Below, piece by piece: positions 34,157-46,554 of a DNA stretch of 64,000 bases; position 1 is the stretch's first letter, and every line of letters begins with the position of its first letter. The notes under the pieces are model-generated. The model was given only the letters and a program-made list of their open reading frames with translations, did no database searches and had not been told where the DNA came from. The stretch is taken from assembly GCA_022496805.1 (NCBI GenBank), contig CM040085.1, positions 47,459,811-47,523,810 of the forward strand. Reading direction: 5' to 3'. The DNA is from Pohlia nutans. Taxonomy: Eukaryota > Streptophyta > Bryopsida > Bryales > Mniaceae. Position numbers and translations under genes: made by a program.

Positions 34157-36639
34157 TCAGTTGGTCATGGTGGATGCTTTGGCCTCCAAAGCTGCGACAT
34201 TGTCCAGCAGGAGTTGCTTCATGATTCGGCGGTACTGGATTGCCACTCGCAGATTCGGTGTCAAAGAAATGTCATCTGCAAGGATCTTGTCATCTTCCGA
34301 AACTGAGGTTGAAAATGCTGCAAGCTGCCTCTCAACCAGAGCTTTGAGTGTCAAGAGGGCCTTCACCTCATTCACAACGCCCAGCGGAGGCTTTTGACCC
34401 CACTCTTTCAATGTCTCCAAGTCAACGTCGGAATCCTGCGCATGATGCATCAGCCTCACGGCTGCCAGCAGTCGACCGTCCACAAGTCCACAATCTCCCA
34501 GTGATACCTGCAATCCATTGATCACTTCTAAGTACTAGTCAATTCTTCCATTTCAGAAAGTCAGATTCATATCGATCTGTTGGAAGTAGAATTCTTCTAT
34601 TTGAATGTGCCGACTCCATCGTTCAAGAAGTGACGGTCAATTCATCAATGTTATTTAAGAAATTATCACCTCTTCTGAAGGGTCGTGAGGTTGGCGTTTC
34701 AATCGCAAAAGAAGTTCCTGTTGCCTGGGTGTCGGATTCCTGAACGAGGAATCCAGCTTCTGCATTCTGGGTATCCAATCAAGAAGTTGGCCATCGTAAG
34801 GGCTAGAATGTCGTGTCGGGAACCTCCCGTGTATTATCCACTGTAGCATGCAGCCACGGGGTACATTTGCCGAGGTGAGGTTCCCGATACTACATGTGTC
34901 CCCATCGTAAGAAAAGAGCACCCGATCGTAAGGATTCTTGGGTAACACAAACCCAAAGTCTAGAAAGAAATCCCTGTTACCTAATGCGCCGCCATAGTCG
35001 ATATTAACACTTTCCCCTCTTTCCAGGTCTTTGGCTGCAATGAACTTCCGGTCCAACCCTGCAGCCTGTCATCAGTGGATGCTCTTCATCAGGAAGTTCG
35101 TGTCAGGACTCTCAAACTACCTTAACTCCTAAAGGGGTTTTAAAATGACAAATTCAATCAATCATATCGTGAAAAATCAATACTTCAGATGCAAAAGGAT
35201 AAGAGGCTGTGATAGGTGCGGACAGGTGCCTCAATCGCTGTCGGTGCAAAGCTAAAGCTGCACATGTCCGCCAATGGTAGTAACGCGACTCGATTTTCTC
35301 TAGATTCGTCTGTAAAGTTTCGGGTCATTACGGCTGCCAATGCCCAGGTGAAAGCCTCCTTAGGATAGCTGCTGTGCACGAAGAGGCTTCCAATCCCTGG
35401 TAAACCAACATTGAGAAGCAGTAATCGGAGAACCTCATCGATAAGTTCGTGCGTCCATCCTCTCGACTTTTTCAACTGCAAACACAAAACCATTGATTAA
35501 TTACTTCACTGTCTGCCTAGCGCGCCTGCAGATCATGACTTCGTATTACAAGGATCTGGACTCCAACGGCCTGTGCAAGTTTCATTGCAAATGTCTTGCT
35601 ATTAACCAGAGTATGAAGGATCCTATCTAGCACAGGAATGTGTATGCTCGCCTCAGATATGAGATCTGGATCCTCCAGCGCTTGCATTTCATCCGATGAG
35701 TAACTAAACACTGGCAGTCGGTCGTATCGACGGGGGAGGCTCTGGATGTAAGGCCACCATCTCGAGGACTCGTTCTTCACCTGCTCTGATAGTAACGTCA
35801 ACGCCAGCTTGAAATGCCACGCTGCGCGCTCTGCATAGTCATTGAGATCAATCCTCATTCACATCAACGATCGAAGAATCCGCGGCAATTCAACTGCGAC
35901 CAACACCGTGTAAACAATTCCTGTACTATGATCGATGGGAGGAAACACTTCATGCATTTATTGTAGCTGATTGACATTTTTCAAGCTCCTTCAGAATCGT
36001 AACTTAGCAGTCCTACTTATTCATAGATACGTTGTTCATTGTAAAGAAACCTAAAACAACTCGAAATAGAATAGATCGAGCTATTACAGTACTAGAGCTA
36101 TTAATAAAGACTCTGGCCATTATCTAGAATAGTGCTTCAAGGCACCGACCTGGATGGAGATCGAAGAGGAGTCGAAGATGCTTATTTGCGGATTCCATGG
36201 ACAAACGAAGATGGGGAGGAAGTGAAATCAGAGTCTCCCCTGCCTTAATAGCCTCCGTGGTTCTCACGTTCCATCCCTCAAGCTCGTTGTACTGAAGCTC
36301 CAGAGGCCCCACGTGACCTCCCTGTTGCCGAATCCACGGAATGAGACCCTGCCGATCATGATATGATTGATCAATGCTGTTGCTATAAGGTCGCCTCCAA
36401 CACACCCCGCCTTTGGTTGCAGAAAGCAACCCTGTCCATGATGCAACATACGAGTGAGATTCTTGCTGAAACGGGGATGGTTCATTTTCTGCAGCTTAGA
36501 AAAACGGAACCAGGAATGCATGAATGATGGAATTTCTGGTCCACTTGATCTTACCATGAGGGTGTTGCCGGAAAGCTCTATGTAGAAATGTGAATCTCAT
36601 GGCCAACTTCTGCATGATCCTGCAGCCAGCAATATTCAT
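34157..36639 (-). CDS. SET-domain protein of the Rubisco LSMT / SETD type, 576 aa
   Basis: Minus-strand exons: 36639-36555, 36488-36146, 35853-35550, 35475-35224, 35065-34670, 34507-34157; sum 1731 nt with matching phases. The N-terminus MNIAGCRIMQKLAMRF is basic and free of acidic residues, suggesting a plastid or mitochondrial transit peptide. SET part: LIPWIRQQGGHVGPLEL, GETLISLPPHLRLS, ESSRWWPYIQSLP, FTWALAAVMTRNF, then LLPLADMCSFSFAP and VNIDYGGALGNRDFFLDFGFV, followed by a C-terminal helical LSMT substrate-binding-like domain (LVDGRLLAAVRL, GVVNEVKALLTL). The conserved Asn-His after LADMC, a SAM contact in this family, reads Ser-Phe (about residue 317), while the catalytic-type Tyr in IDYG is kept. 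Several splice joins are inferred from phase and homology; the exon 2-3 and 4-5 joins are the least certain. Target protein unknown. Confidence 0.83.
35121..35175. repeat. TTAA-element end fragment in a SET-gene intron
   Basis: CTTAACTCCTAAAGGGG followed by TTTTAAAATGACAAATTCAAT, an inverted match to the element end at 18140-18202. It sits in the intron between exons 35475-35224 and 35065-34670. Confidence 0.55.
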
Positions 36640-36753
36640 AGTCGGTGCTTGAATTGCAAGCATAGTGTGAGTTCGCTTTGTGGATTGCGTCGGCCTTTCC
36701 TACGTACTGTCTGCATAAGTCTTGTGTAAGAAGTCTAGGAGACACTCCACACT

Positions 36754-36956
36754 TTATAGCTTATTGCATACTATATAGCTTATATAGCTTATAGCTTATA
36801 TAGCTTATAGCTTATATAGCTTATAGCTTATAGCTTATATAGCTTATAGCTTATATAGCTTATAGCTTATAGCTTATATAGCTTATAGCTTATATAGCTT
36901 ATAGCTTATATAGCTTATAGCTTATATAGCTTATAGCTTATATAGCTTATAGCTTA
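36754..36956. repeat. TATAGCTTA minisatellite
   Basis: About 200 bp of alternating TATAGCTTATAGCTTA and TATAGCTTA units. It lies about 115 bp upstream of the SET-gene start codon, in its promoter region. A short (AT)n tract follows at 36962-36975. Confidence 0.92.
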
Positions 36957-37079
36957 ACACACATATATATATATATAGAGAGACTACAATTAATATTGTG
37001 AGAGAAATGAATAGGCGGCAGAGGAGAATGAATTGAATCAACTGATGTGGCCCTGCCGCCAGTGATGAAGAACGTAACC

Positions 37080-37480
37080 GTCTCTAATTAATACTAGCAA
37101 ACACCCTGTTGCAATGCATTGCACTGGGAACGTGGGAATCATTTGAAACACAAAAGGAACATGGGAACTTTGGGAACATAAATAAAACTTGGGAACACTA
37201 AGAAACATGATCGGAACATTAGGGAACATTAGGGAACATTAGGGAACATTAGGGAACGCTAGGGAACATGAAGGGGACGTTAGGGAATCTGATGCGAAGC
37301 TTTGGGGAACATCATAGGAACTGTGGAGAACGATTTGAGAACATGATGAAAAATTGGATGAAAGGTATGGATGTGAAATGTGGATGGTTTCGTAACATGG
37401 TATTGTGACGGATACCAAGCATGGTAGTGACATGGTATCGTGACACTTTGTACTTAATATAAGAGATGTTGAATGGATCA
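37080..37480. repeat. Inverted copy of dispersed repeat, with ACATTAGGGA decamers
   Basis: Reverse complement of about 5800-6060: GGAACAT motifs throughout and GATACCAAGCATGGTAGTGACATGGTATC at 37411-37438. The decamer ACATTAGGGA is tandemly repeated four to five times at 37215-37265. Confidence 0.75.
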
Positions 37481-37584
37481 GTTATTGGATGTTGAACATA
37501 CCTGTACGCACATGAGGATTAGAATAACCTCAACCCTAGCTACACTACATGTAACTAAAGGAGGAGGCACCTAAAACCGCCCAT

Positions 37585-38401
37585 TTAACCCCTAAACGTC
37601 GTCTTCACCCTGTCCAAATTGGGCAGTTTTGCAAAGATGCATTATAAAATGCAACTAAGAGGGATATTTTGAACTTGATGTACAAATGGAAGTTGTACAT
37701 TATGAATTTTAGATTCTATCTATATAGTTAGATCTATGATTGCTATCACCAATATTTTTGTAGAAAATATGAAACTCAAAATTCAAAATTCTTTTGTAGT
37801 TTGATTACAAATAAGATATTGGCAATATGTGGATGAAATTTGTTGTGATAGGTTGAAATGTAATACTCTAAGTGTATTGATTTTTGAAGATTTTTTGATC
37901 GCATAATTTTTTGAGTTGATTTTTTCAAAAGCACTTTTGGACTAAAATCTTCAAAAAACTTGGTGGAACAATGTTGTATGAAATGAGGCATATAAATTTC
38001 ACAAATATCCCCTTTTTAATCGGATCACACATGAATAAAGTTAACTTCCCATAAAAAATTCAGTAAAAAATCCACACAACAAAAAGTGCATGAGGGTGAT
38101 GGCCTAATACAGGTACCCCTTTCAAAAATAGTGTGATTTTCGAGAAACATTTTTTTGGTAAGAAAAAAGCATTTGGAAATTACAAAAATAAGAGGATGTT
38201 ATAGACATCATGGCTGCAACTATATACATGGTGTTAGAGACGATATTTCTAGCACACATAAAATGAGTTAGACATAAGTCACACTATGTGAGACACATAA
38301 AAGTGGTACCCATATCAAGCCATTCACCATAACGGATGAAAAAATTGTGTTTCATTCTGTATATCGCTCATTTTTAGGACAGTTGGACGTTTAGGAGTTA
38401 A
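37585..38401. repeat. TTAA element, family 1, inverted and enlarged
   Basis: TTAACCCCTAAACGTCG at the left and TGGACGTTTAGGAGTTAA at the right, 817 bp. The family-1 interior runs in reverse orientation to 38100, then about 240 bp not found in the other copies precedes the right end. Confidence 0.8.
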
Positions 38402-39011
38402 ACTCTTGCGAGTTGAGAAGAAGGCAATACCGGTCTTAATGAATAAAAGAGAAAACAAATGATAGTTTTTACAATTAAAATGTAATTTATATGAATTTTG
38501 AAAGTGAAAAGCTAGTCATACTCCACTAGTGCTATAAAAGTGGCGAAGACATTCCCATTCCAACACGAAAAGTATGATGAATTGCATTTTAGATGTCCTA
38601 ATTCCGCCCACTTATAAAAGCCTTTTGATTGAATGACAAATGGTTAGCTATACGTTCCTTGGAGGCTTGGATAGCAGTAGTTGGAATCAAAGAATATGGA
38701 TCATATATTTAGGCCAAGCAGGGGTGCATGACCAATCACAACAATGAAACAAGCACACAAGGAATCAATTGGGAACTTGGGCAAGAATAAAATAATCGTT
38801 CAATACCTTTGATCTAGACATTGCGAACAAGCATGGAAGAATTTGTTGTTGCAGCTAAGCACATCATATGCATGACCTTGTTGTGCATCCAACGATCTAT
38901 GTTTGATTAGGAGTTGAGTAGTGTTCCTCCTAGAAGCAAGACTCTTTGGAAATCAAGCCCGAGGAGATTGGAAGGACGTTCAAGGGTTAATGCTCATAGT
39001 TTTTCTTGTTA
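38402..39011. other. Spacer
   Basis: No gene seen. A single TTAA-type right end, GGACGTTCAAGGGTTAA, finishes at 39000. It may pair weakly with TTAAACTCTTG at 38398. Confidence 0.4.
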
Positions 39012-39015
39012 TTTA

Positions 39016-39825
39016 GGGCGTTTGTATGGTACGGTTCACTAACTCCTCTTGGAGCACTAACTACATTTTGGTGCACATTTGTGCACTTTGAGCATTTTGT
39101 TTAAAAAGCTAACTTCCAAACCAATTTGAAATTATGTAGCAATGATTCAATGAAAAATGAGTGAACCAACTTCTAGATTTATGTACATATTATCCAGAAT
39201 ATAAAATTTTAGAATGTTTAAATGATTTTATGTTGAAGATTTTGGATATCAAAACTCCCATTTCAATGATAGTTTTACCAATTTATGATCAAACTTTGAA
39301 TGTAAATTTAGCTGACGTTTGATTCTATATTTTAAAATCTAAAAATAACCCAACCTGCAAACTTTCATTCTCAAGTACATTCAAAAAAGAAACCCATCAA
39401 AAAAAAATTTAATAGGAAAACAATTAATCCCTTCCAAAAACTTAAAATTTGAAACTTTCATCAATTCAAAAATTTGAAAAAATTGGAAGATATTTTTCTT
39501 CACATATTTGAACATTCGAAAAATTCATATCTCAAAATTCCATCCACAACCCTCTGTTTTCGTTTTCTTTTAGAATTTAGAGTACATATTATGCACTGTG
39601 ACAAATGCACTAGTTTACCCTTGGATTCATCCTTCATTAAAATATAATGCCAAAATTTTAATTTCCTATCAAATTATTTTTCTCTTTTATCGGTATGGTC
39701 CATCCTACCACTTTAGATTTCACAAAATATTTTTCTCTCTTTGAAATGGATTTATCAAATTCTCAAAACCCTCAAAAAAGTGCATAGGGACAAGAATTCT
39801 AGTGGACCATACCATACAAACGCCC
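39016..39825. repeat. 810-bp MITE with GGGCGTTTGTATGGTA ends
   Basis: Ends GGGCGTTTGTATGGTACGGT and, in complement, GGGCGTTTGTATGGTATGGT; inverted similarity covers 24 of 26 bases. Flanked by TTTA on both sides (39012-39015, 39826-39829). The GGGC.TTTG terminus resembles PIF/Harbinger (Tourist) or hAT ends, but the 4-bp flank fits neither cleanly. AT-rich and non-coding. Confidence 0.82.
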
Positions 39826-39829
39826 TTTA

Positions 39830-40527
39830 GAGCAATCATAGTTGTCTTACTAATAGCAGTAGTTGATTTCATAACCTCGTCAGATCTCAAATCGAGGTCC
39901 CAAAATCCTAGTAAACACTCTATTGGGAAAGTAATATCTTGCCCAACTTTACTCAGTCATGTTTGACTAATCATCATTTAACCCTTAAGCGTGCAAGGAG
40001 CCATGTGGGGCCATGTTTGATCATTTTTCAGTCAAAGTTGATTTTCACCTCATTCCTAATTTCAAATGAAAATGGTCCCAACTAAGAAAGTGTGGGAGCT
40101 ATTTTCTACTTTCTAGTCCAATTTAAGGTTCTTCAAATTTGTTAAAATTGCGTTTTTTACATCACTTTAAAGCTCATAGGCTTAAAATTCCAATATACAT
40201 TGCAGAAAATTGTTTTTCAATTGAATTTAGTTTTATATAAGCTCAAGAAGTATGCCAGCTACACCTTGTTGTTCATCACTATTATTTTCATTTTTCTTAA
40301 AAATTTCATACTATTTTAGGCATTTTTGTCTGATGAAAGAATCCTTGTAGAGAAGGATGCCCATGTTTCCTTTGCCGTTTCCTAAAGTAGAAGAGATGGA
40401 GTTGGCTACTGGCAATCTTCCGTCCACCATTAGATCACACCATATCATCTAGGAACCAACATCAGCCTCTGCAAACACAATCTACCGCATGTCTAGATGT
40501 TGTACTGTACAAGGGTTGAAGTTACTC
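39830..40527. other. AT-rich spacer with an unpaired TTAA end
   Basis: A TTAA-type left end, TTAACCCTTAAGCGTGC, starts at 39978 with no recognisable partner. No gene seen. Confidence 0.4.
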
Positions 40528-41109
40528 TTAACCCCTAAACGTCCTCACCCTCCCCAGATTTGGCAGTTTTGCAAAGATGCTTTATAAAATACAACTAAGA
40601 GGCATATTTTGAACTTGATGTATGAATAAAAGTTGTACATTATGAATTTTAGATTCTATCCCTATGGTTAGATTTGCGATGGCTATTGGCACCAATATTT
40701 TTCTATAAATTTTGAAACTTAAAATTCAAAATTCTTTTGTAATTTGATTACAAATAAGATATTGACAATCTAATAATGAAAATTGTTGTGATGCGTTGAA
40801 ATGTAATACTCTAAGTGTAGTGATTTTTGAAGATTTTTTGTTGCCCGATCTTATGAGTTGACTTTTTCAAGAGCACTTTTACAATGAAGTCTTCAAAAAA
40901 ATTGGTGGAACAATGTGGCATGAAAGGAGGCATAAAATTTTCATAAATCATCCCCTTTCTAATTGGGTCACACATGCATGAAGCTAACTTCCTATAAAAA
41001 GTTCAGTAAAAAACCCACACTGCAAAAAATGCATGATGGATGAAAAAACGGAGTAAGTTCAAATTTGTTCATCATCCAAAAACTGAACGATTGGACGTTT
41101 AGGGGTTAA
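40528..41109. repeat. TTAA element, family 1, inverted
   Basis: 582 bp, TTAACCCCTAAACGTCC to TTGGACGTTTAGGGGTTAA. The interior is the family-1 sequence in reverse orientation. Confidence 0.88.
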
Positions 41110-41231
41110 AGCAACCTTAGTCCATTACTAGAAAAGGGGCTGCGGTGTAAATGAAAAATTTGTATGCATGGCACTTATATTCATTTACTACCAAGGGTTA
41201 GTAGTACTGGAATTCTTGAAGATTTTTCAAA

Positions 41232-41271
41232 ATTAGGCAGATAGATAGATAGAAGATAGATAGATAGATAG
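41232..41271. repeat. (GATA)n microsatellite
   Basis: AGATAGATAGATAGAAGATAGATAGATAGATAG followed by AAACTCCGGTCCTCTTTTGAG. The junction to GC-richer sequence could be the tail of an old retroposon, but nothing else supports that. Confidence 0.8.
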
Positions 41272-42272
41272 AAACTCCGGTCCTCTTTTGAGGCCGGCGT
41301 GAATAAAGTGTCTATTCGTAATGTCCATCACCTAGTGCCCATCGGTCAAAGGGCCATTGGAACAAAACTACTCTCCTCTGCCGAGAATAGACACGTTAAA
41401 CTCATATTTGCCTGATTTTGGACAAATAGACTAATTATAGATAATTTCATTCAATTAATCACCATAAAAAAGGTTAAAATATAGAAAATGCAAAAATACA
41501 AGTAACAAAAACTTTAAACACACGTCAATATGAGCAAATTTATTCAGTGTTTCAATATATCTATAGAGTTGTATTTGCGGTCTGCCAACGCATGTACGAC
41601 ATCTCATCCTCCGTGGAAAAAGTAAACTAGCTAAAAATAGTCATTCTGGACCTTATATACTTTTTTGATGGGCGTGACGAGATTTACACTCTGGTGACAC
41701 CTATTTTTAGCCAACCCAAGCTTCTATTTTTAACCAGTTTAGTTTTCCACGGAAGGTGAGACATAGAACAAAATTATTAAGAGATACGATAATATATAAC
41801 AATGAATCTTTGTGTACTAAGAAACAAAACAAAAAATGAAACAAAAGTGTCAGCACGCCTTCAACACAATTATAACCAGGAAGATAAAAATATAAATATC
41901 CCACAATAAAAGGCTACAAATAAAAGAAATTTAACAAATACAAATATGTGAAATCAACAACAAGAAGCAAATGGAAACAAAATTCCTAAACCATAAACCC
42001 TACAACCCTAAATATCCTACAGTTAAATACACAAAGGAAGTTGCGATGTGAAATAAAAAAAATATTAGTAGAGAAGGAACTGAATGGAGCTGGAGAAAGA
42101 AGGCATAGAATCCACTAGAAAGTCCAATGGCATATAGTATCAGCCGACAGCCGATAAGCAATCAATAAATAATCAAATTAAAAATTTACTGAACACATGG
42201 AGCCTAGAATCAAATGTCAAAAAAACACGCCTTAAAAGACCAAAAAAATAAACTGAAATCGGCAATGTACAA

Positions 42273-42559
42273 CATCAAGAATTTAGGTCCTCATTGATTT
42301 TTAACGATCTCTATGCGACATCCGATATTTCATGGGTTCGTACATTTTTCGCATGGATTCCGCACGGATTTTGCACTAATTCTACACTGAACCCACATGG
42401 CTTCTACATTCACTCTTTTCTTTATCTAACAAAGTACAGAATCCGTGCGGAATTAGCTCAAAATCCTTGCAAAATCCGTGCAAAAAATATATGAACCCAT
42501 GAAATATTGGATGTCGCACGGAAATCGTTTAAAATCCGTGGGGTCCTAAATTCCTGATG
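42273..42559. repeat. Foldback MITE, copy in left arm
   Basis: CATCAAGAATTTAGGTCC to GGTCCTAAATTCCTGATG, 287 bp, same family as 28500-28786. Flanked here by AA on both sides. Confidence 0.8.
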
Positions 42560-43379
42560 AATGAGATGGAATATCATAACCGCTACATGGCAAAAACTCA
42601 ATACACAAAGTAATTTCATTCACATAGTGAAAAATGGCGTGTACAAATTCCCAACTACTGTGGCCCAAGAGAATGATATGATATTAGATCTATTCCTATG
42701 ATTATTGTCAAGTAAGACAATATAGTATCGGCTGGCAGCCAATATGTAGTCCGATGGAGTATATATATTGAACTATAGATCAGTAGATTAACCAAATGAC
42801 GATCCACTTCAGTTCCGTGTCGATTGACAGCCGATTGAATAGAAGAAAAGTAGCTAGACGCAAATATTGGTTGGCGGTCACTACAAGAAAACCAGCCCAA
42901 TGTGATCGGATGTGACTAAGCGCATATGACTATGTAGTCACCTCAGTCATTGGTTTAGTCTAAAATCAGTCCTAAGAGGGTCCAGTCATGGACTAGTCAT
43001 ATAAGTAGTCATATTTTTGAGGACCTGGGTGGGAACGTCTATGGGAACGGGACATATGTTCTCCTGCCCGGTTCCCAGAGTCATGCTCTGAGTGCTTACT
43101 ATGTGTAGTCATACTAATGTAGTCGGATTGTATGGGTATATGGTTTATGTATGTCTTACTGTAGTAATAGAGTTGGTTTGGGTGACTACATGCAGCCATG
43201 TAGTAAATAACCTGACTAATAGTAGTCATATATTTCAATCAGATGATTTTGAAGTCCTCTAGTCGTTGGCTCAATGGGTGAGTGCTGTAAAATAGGAGTA
43301 GGTCCATAATCTTCACTTACATAATAGCTTGTCTATTGAACACTACCATGTCTGCGCGCAAACATTATAGGATGTCATT

Positions 43380-44290
43380 TTAGGGCACCATTCTAGAAAC
43401 ACTACTAAATACACCTTCAAAAATTAGTAAGTAATTGGGTTGGGCGTCCAAAAATCATGATTCCACTTGCTCTATCTTTCCACTTGCGATCCAGATGCAC
43501 GAAATTGCCTTGTATGCTTAACTTTGCTACAGATTTCCCATGCTCACAAAGAAGCTGTTATTGATCACCTTCCCATACTTTTTTGAGATGTCAAAGTGAT
43601 TGCAAAATAACGTAGTCATGTGGACAGTTTTCTTTACTGGAATTAGTAATGACTGCGATATAACATAGTCATCGACACAGTTTCCTTTACTTATATTGGT
43701 AATGAATTGCATTTTAGTAACACCTATAAATACAACTTCAAAAATTAGTAACTAATTGCAAGAGAGTCCAAAAATCATGATTAGCACTTGCTCTATCTGT
43801 CCACTTACTTCCCAGATGCATGAAAATGCCTTGTATGCTTAACTTTGCTTTAGATTTCCCAGGCTGACACATTGGGCTATAATTGATCACCTTCCCATAT
43901 TTTTTGGAGACGTCAAAGTGATTGCAAAATAACGTAGTCATGTGGACAGTTTTCTTTACTTAAATTAGTAATGAATGCAAAATAACATAGTCATCTACAC
44001 AGTTTCCTTTACTTATACTAGTAATGAATTGCGTTTTAGCAACACCTATAAATACAACTTCAAACAATTACTAACTAATTGCAAGAGAGTCCAAAAATTG
44101 GTTTCCCATGTTGACAAATGAGCTATTACTGATCACCTTTCCGTACTTTTTTGAGATGTCAAAGTGATTGCAAAATACTGTAGTCATGTGCATAGTTTTC
44201 TTTACTTATATTGGTAATGATTGCAAAATTACATAGTCAACTGGACAATTTTCTTTACTTATATTGGTAATGAACTGCCTTTGTCCATAC
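43380..44290. repeat. Three diverged repeats of about 300 bp in element A
   Basis: Blocks holding TTGATCACCTTCCCATACTTTTTTGAGA, AAGTGATTGCAAAATAACGTAGTCATGTGGACAG and ACACCTATAAATACAACTTC recur near 43550, 43880 and 44130. The mirror set is at 58419-59329. Confidence 0.75.
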
Positions 44291-44418
44291 AACTCGAATT
44301 TGTTAACTGTGCAATCTCTGTGACTACTCCTTTGCTGTACCAAAATTCTACAGATAGTAGTTGGGCTCCTACAGTCCTACTGTGGTGACTTATCATTGTA
44401 AGTCTAGTCTGGCCTCTT

Positions 44419-45195
44419 TTAAGTCTAGCCTGGCCTTCAAAGTGTCACGGACTCCCCAAATTGTTTTCATCACGTTCTCGCAGATGTTTTTTTTCACATT
44501 GCATGGGATCCAAAACATGTCTAATGAGGAGGTCCTGCCAGAAATCCCAACATAGAATTCCAGCGTCAGATTTGCTCACTATTGACAAAGAATCTTAAGC
44601 ATTCATTGAGAAGATATAGGTCCATATTCATTTTTCTCCCTACATGCAGTGATGGATTTCAGAAATTGCACTATTCACAGTCAACCTTCTTATCAAGCAG
44701 GTTACTAGATTCAGTCAACAATTTTGAAAGTAGTTACTGGAACCAGTGAATGCGCTTAGTACCTGCCAATACGGAAGCACGTACAGAGCTGAGAGCCGCT
44801 TCACTCCGGTCCGGTGAATGGGGTCGCCTTCTCCTCCACCTCTTCTTCCCTGTGACTCCTGCAGGAAGGATACTCTCTCTTGTGCATAGCCCATGATGTC
44901 GCATCCTGTTAGAATTGGAGGGGGCGGCCGGTACTCCTGTTGACCATCGAATGCTTGCTTGAGCCTACGATAGGGATGCCATCTACTGAGATACCGGCGG
45001 TGACCTACATATACATTCTTTCCTAAAGCCTTTGACCGCCGAGTTGTAACATCTGGCCCACACTCCGTACACGCTCTATACCCTTTTGTGACTTGGCCAA
45101 ATGTTAGTCCGTACGCAGGGAAGTCGTACATGCACCAAAGAAGTAGAGCCCGCAGTTTAAAATGCTGTCTAGAGGGCTCTTCAGACACATCTATT
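44419..45195 (-). pseudogene. tnp2 transposase remnant in element A
   Basis: Minus-strand copy of part of the tnp2 gene, matching 48657-49433 at roughly 96-97 per cent. It keeps GYRACTECGPDVTT and LTGCDIMGYAQERV, then a donor-like site, and continues to the KNICENVMKTIWG region with a one-base run expansion (AAAAAAA against AAAAAA) that breaks the frame. Confidence 0.85.
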
Positions 45196-46230
45196 TGTGA
45201 GTTACATTCATTCGTGGAGGTTCGTCAAGATGGAGAGCCGTAGAGGTTGGAGTATCATTCATCCGTGGAGGCCTTAGGGTTAGGGCCTTAGGGTTAGGGT
45301 GAGCCGCCTCTTTGGCGGCTCCTTCTTTTGTATTTAAGAGCTGGGCCTCCTTCTCTCTAATCTTGATCCCCTCTTCCATTGTGTTTGTACTTGCTTTGTA
45401 CTCAAGTATAGTGTGGTGTATTTTGCTCATTTCCATGGAATGCCTCTCGGTCTTTTCCCCATCAGTCACTCTATTCTTGTCTAAATTAGCTGAGATTTTT
45501 AGGGTGAGTAGCTTGTGAGTAGAGCTTTCCATTGGTATATGGCATGTCCAATTCCGAGTTGTAGGGAGTGAGATACACACCCCCAAAGTTAGGGGTGTTG
45601 CAAGGTTTCCCCCGCCGGCAGTAGAAAAAAGAGCCCCATTTCTTTCGCAATCAGTCCTAGGTCTTGAATCCTATGCTGTTGAGATTTTGAGGGTAGATGC
45701 ACAATGAAGTTGGCTTTCCAAAAGGCCAAGGCACGCCCAATTCCGAGCTAGGATGAAGAAATGGCGACCCAAAAACCGGAAGGGGCTCAAAGGGAGTCCG
45801 GCGGGAGGTTTTCTTTTTTTGCTCTTCCTTGTTCCCTATCTTCTTCTTGTCTTCTCTTCTCTCTTCTTCTTCTCTTCATGTGATCTTGTTCCCTTGATCT
45901 CCTTGTGATCAAAGGCCACCTCCATGGTGGTTTTTGAGCTCACAGTGCCATGAGCCACTTCCTGGAATGTTGTGCCTTAGTTCTTTAGAAATTCATTATG
46001 CCAAGTTCGTGACTGTTTGTAGTCATTCATATGGAACGAGTGACCAGGCTTGACTAGATTCAGTCATGAAGTTAGAATACGTGACTGATATTAGTAATGA
46101 CGTTAGAATATATGACTTCTCACAGTCATAGAATTTGAATAAGTGCCATGAGCCTTGGAGAAGTACATCTTTGTATCAAAGCAACAATTTAGTCCCAACT
46201 GATCCTTGTTTTGTGTTTTTTTTATTATTA
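45196..46230. other. Non-tnp2 filler in element A
   Basis: Contains GCCTTAGGGTTAGGG repeats (45275-45300), the palindrome GCCGCCTCTTTGGCGGCTCC with a following TATTTAAG box (45303-45340), and a pyrimidine-rich block (45800-45900). The look is that of an LTR or TRIM fragment, but no paired termini were found. Confidence 0.35.
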
Positions 46231-46233
46231 TAG

Positions 46234-46554
46234 GTTGTACAAAAAGGTGAGGACCCGGAGTTCAAGAAGGGTGACCCTGTGAGACTCAAGGGAATTGAAG
46301 AAGGGGAGGAGGATAAAGTTGTGGCACTCGGGAAAGTGCAGAATGTAGCTGGGGCTTCTCTACACGGGAAAACCATAATTGCAGGAACCGTGTCTGTAGA
46401 AGTGCAGAAAAGCCTAGATGACGACTACAGTTTGTTTGCACCCGTAGATCTAGATGATCCACCCGTGACCTTGGTAGGACAAGCAATAGGGCACTTTGTA
46501 CTGTGGCCCACAGAGTTCATGGACATTGATTTGTCCTTCTCCCAAGCAATTTAG
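46234..46554 (+). CDS. Terminal exon of a CACTA accessory-type protein
   Basis: A splice acceptor TTATTATAG precedes 107 codons: VVQKGEDPEFKKGDPVRLKG, then VVALGKVQNVAGASLHG and VGQAIGHFVLWPTEFMDIDL to TAG. The pattern ALGKV..HG...V.V ... VG.AIG.FV.WP is that of a domain found in plant En/Spm-associated proteins (DUF8039-like, from memory). Upstream exons are not recognisable, so the gene is partial. An identical copy lies at 56155-56475 on the other strand. Confidence 0.6.
   Translation, partial: VVQKGEDPEFKKGDPVRLKGIEEGEEDKVVALGKVQNVAGASLHGKTIIAGTVSVEVQKSLDDDYSLFAPVDLDDPPVTLVGQAIGHFVLWPTEFMDIDLSFSQAI

Noticed and set aside
37239..37433. Minus-strand 64-codon frame in the GGAACAT repeat
   Set aside because: Low-complexity translation of a tandem repeat.
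42655..43238. Small frames in the palindrome arms, present twice
   Set aside because: They are duplicated with the arms, lie in transposon subterminal repeats, and have no protein-like composition.
45196..46230. Solo LTR inside element A
   Set aside because: A TATA-like box and GC hairpin are visible, but no TG...CA termini with a target duplication could be found, so it is only mentioned as filler.
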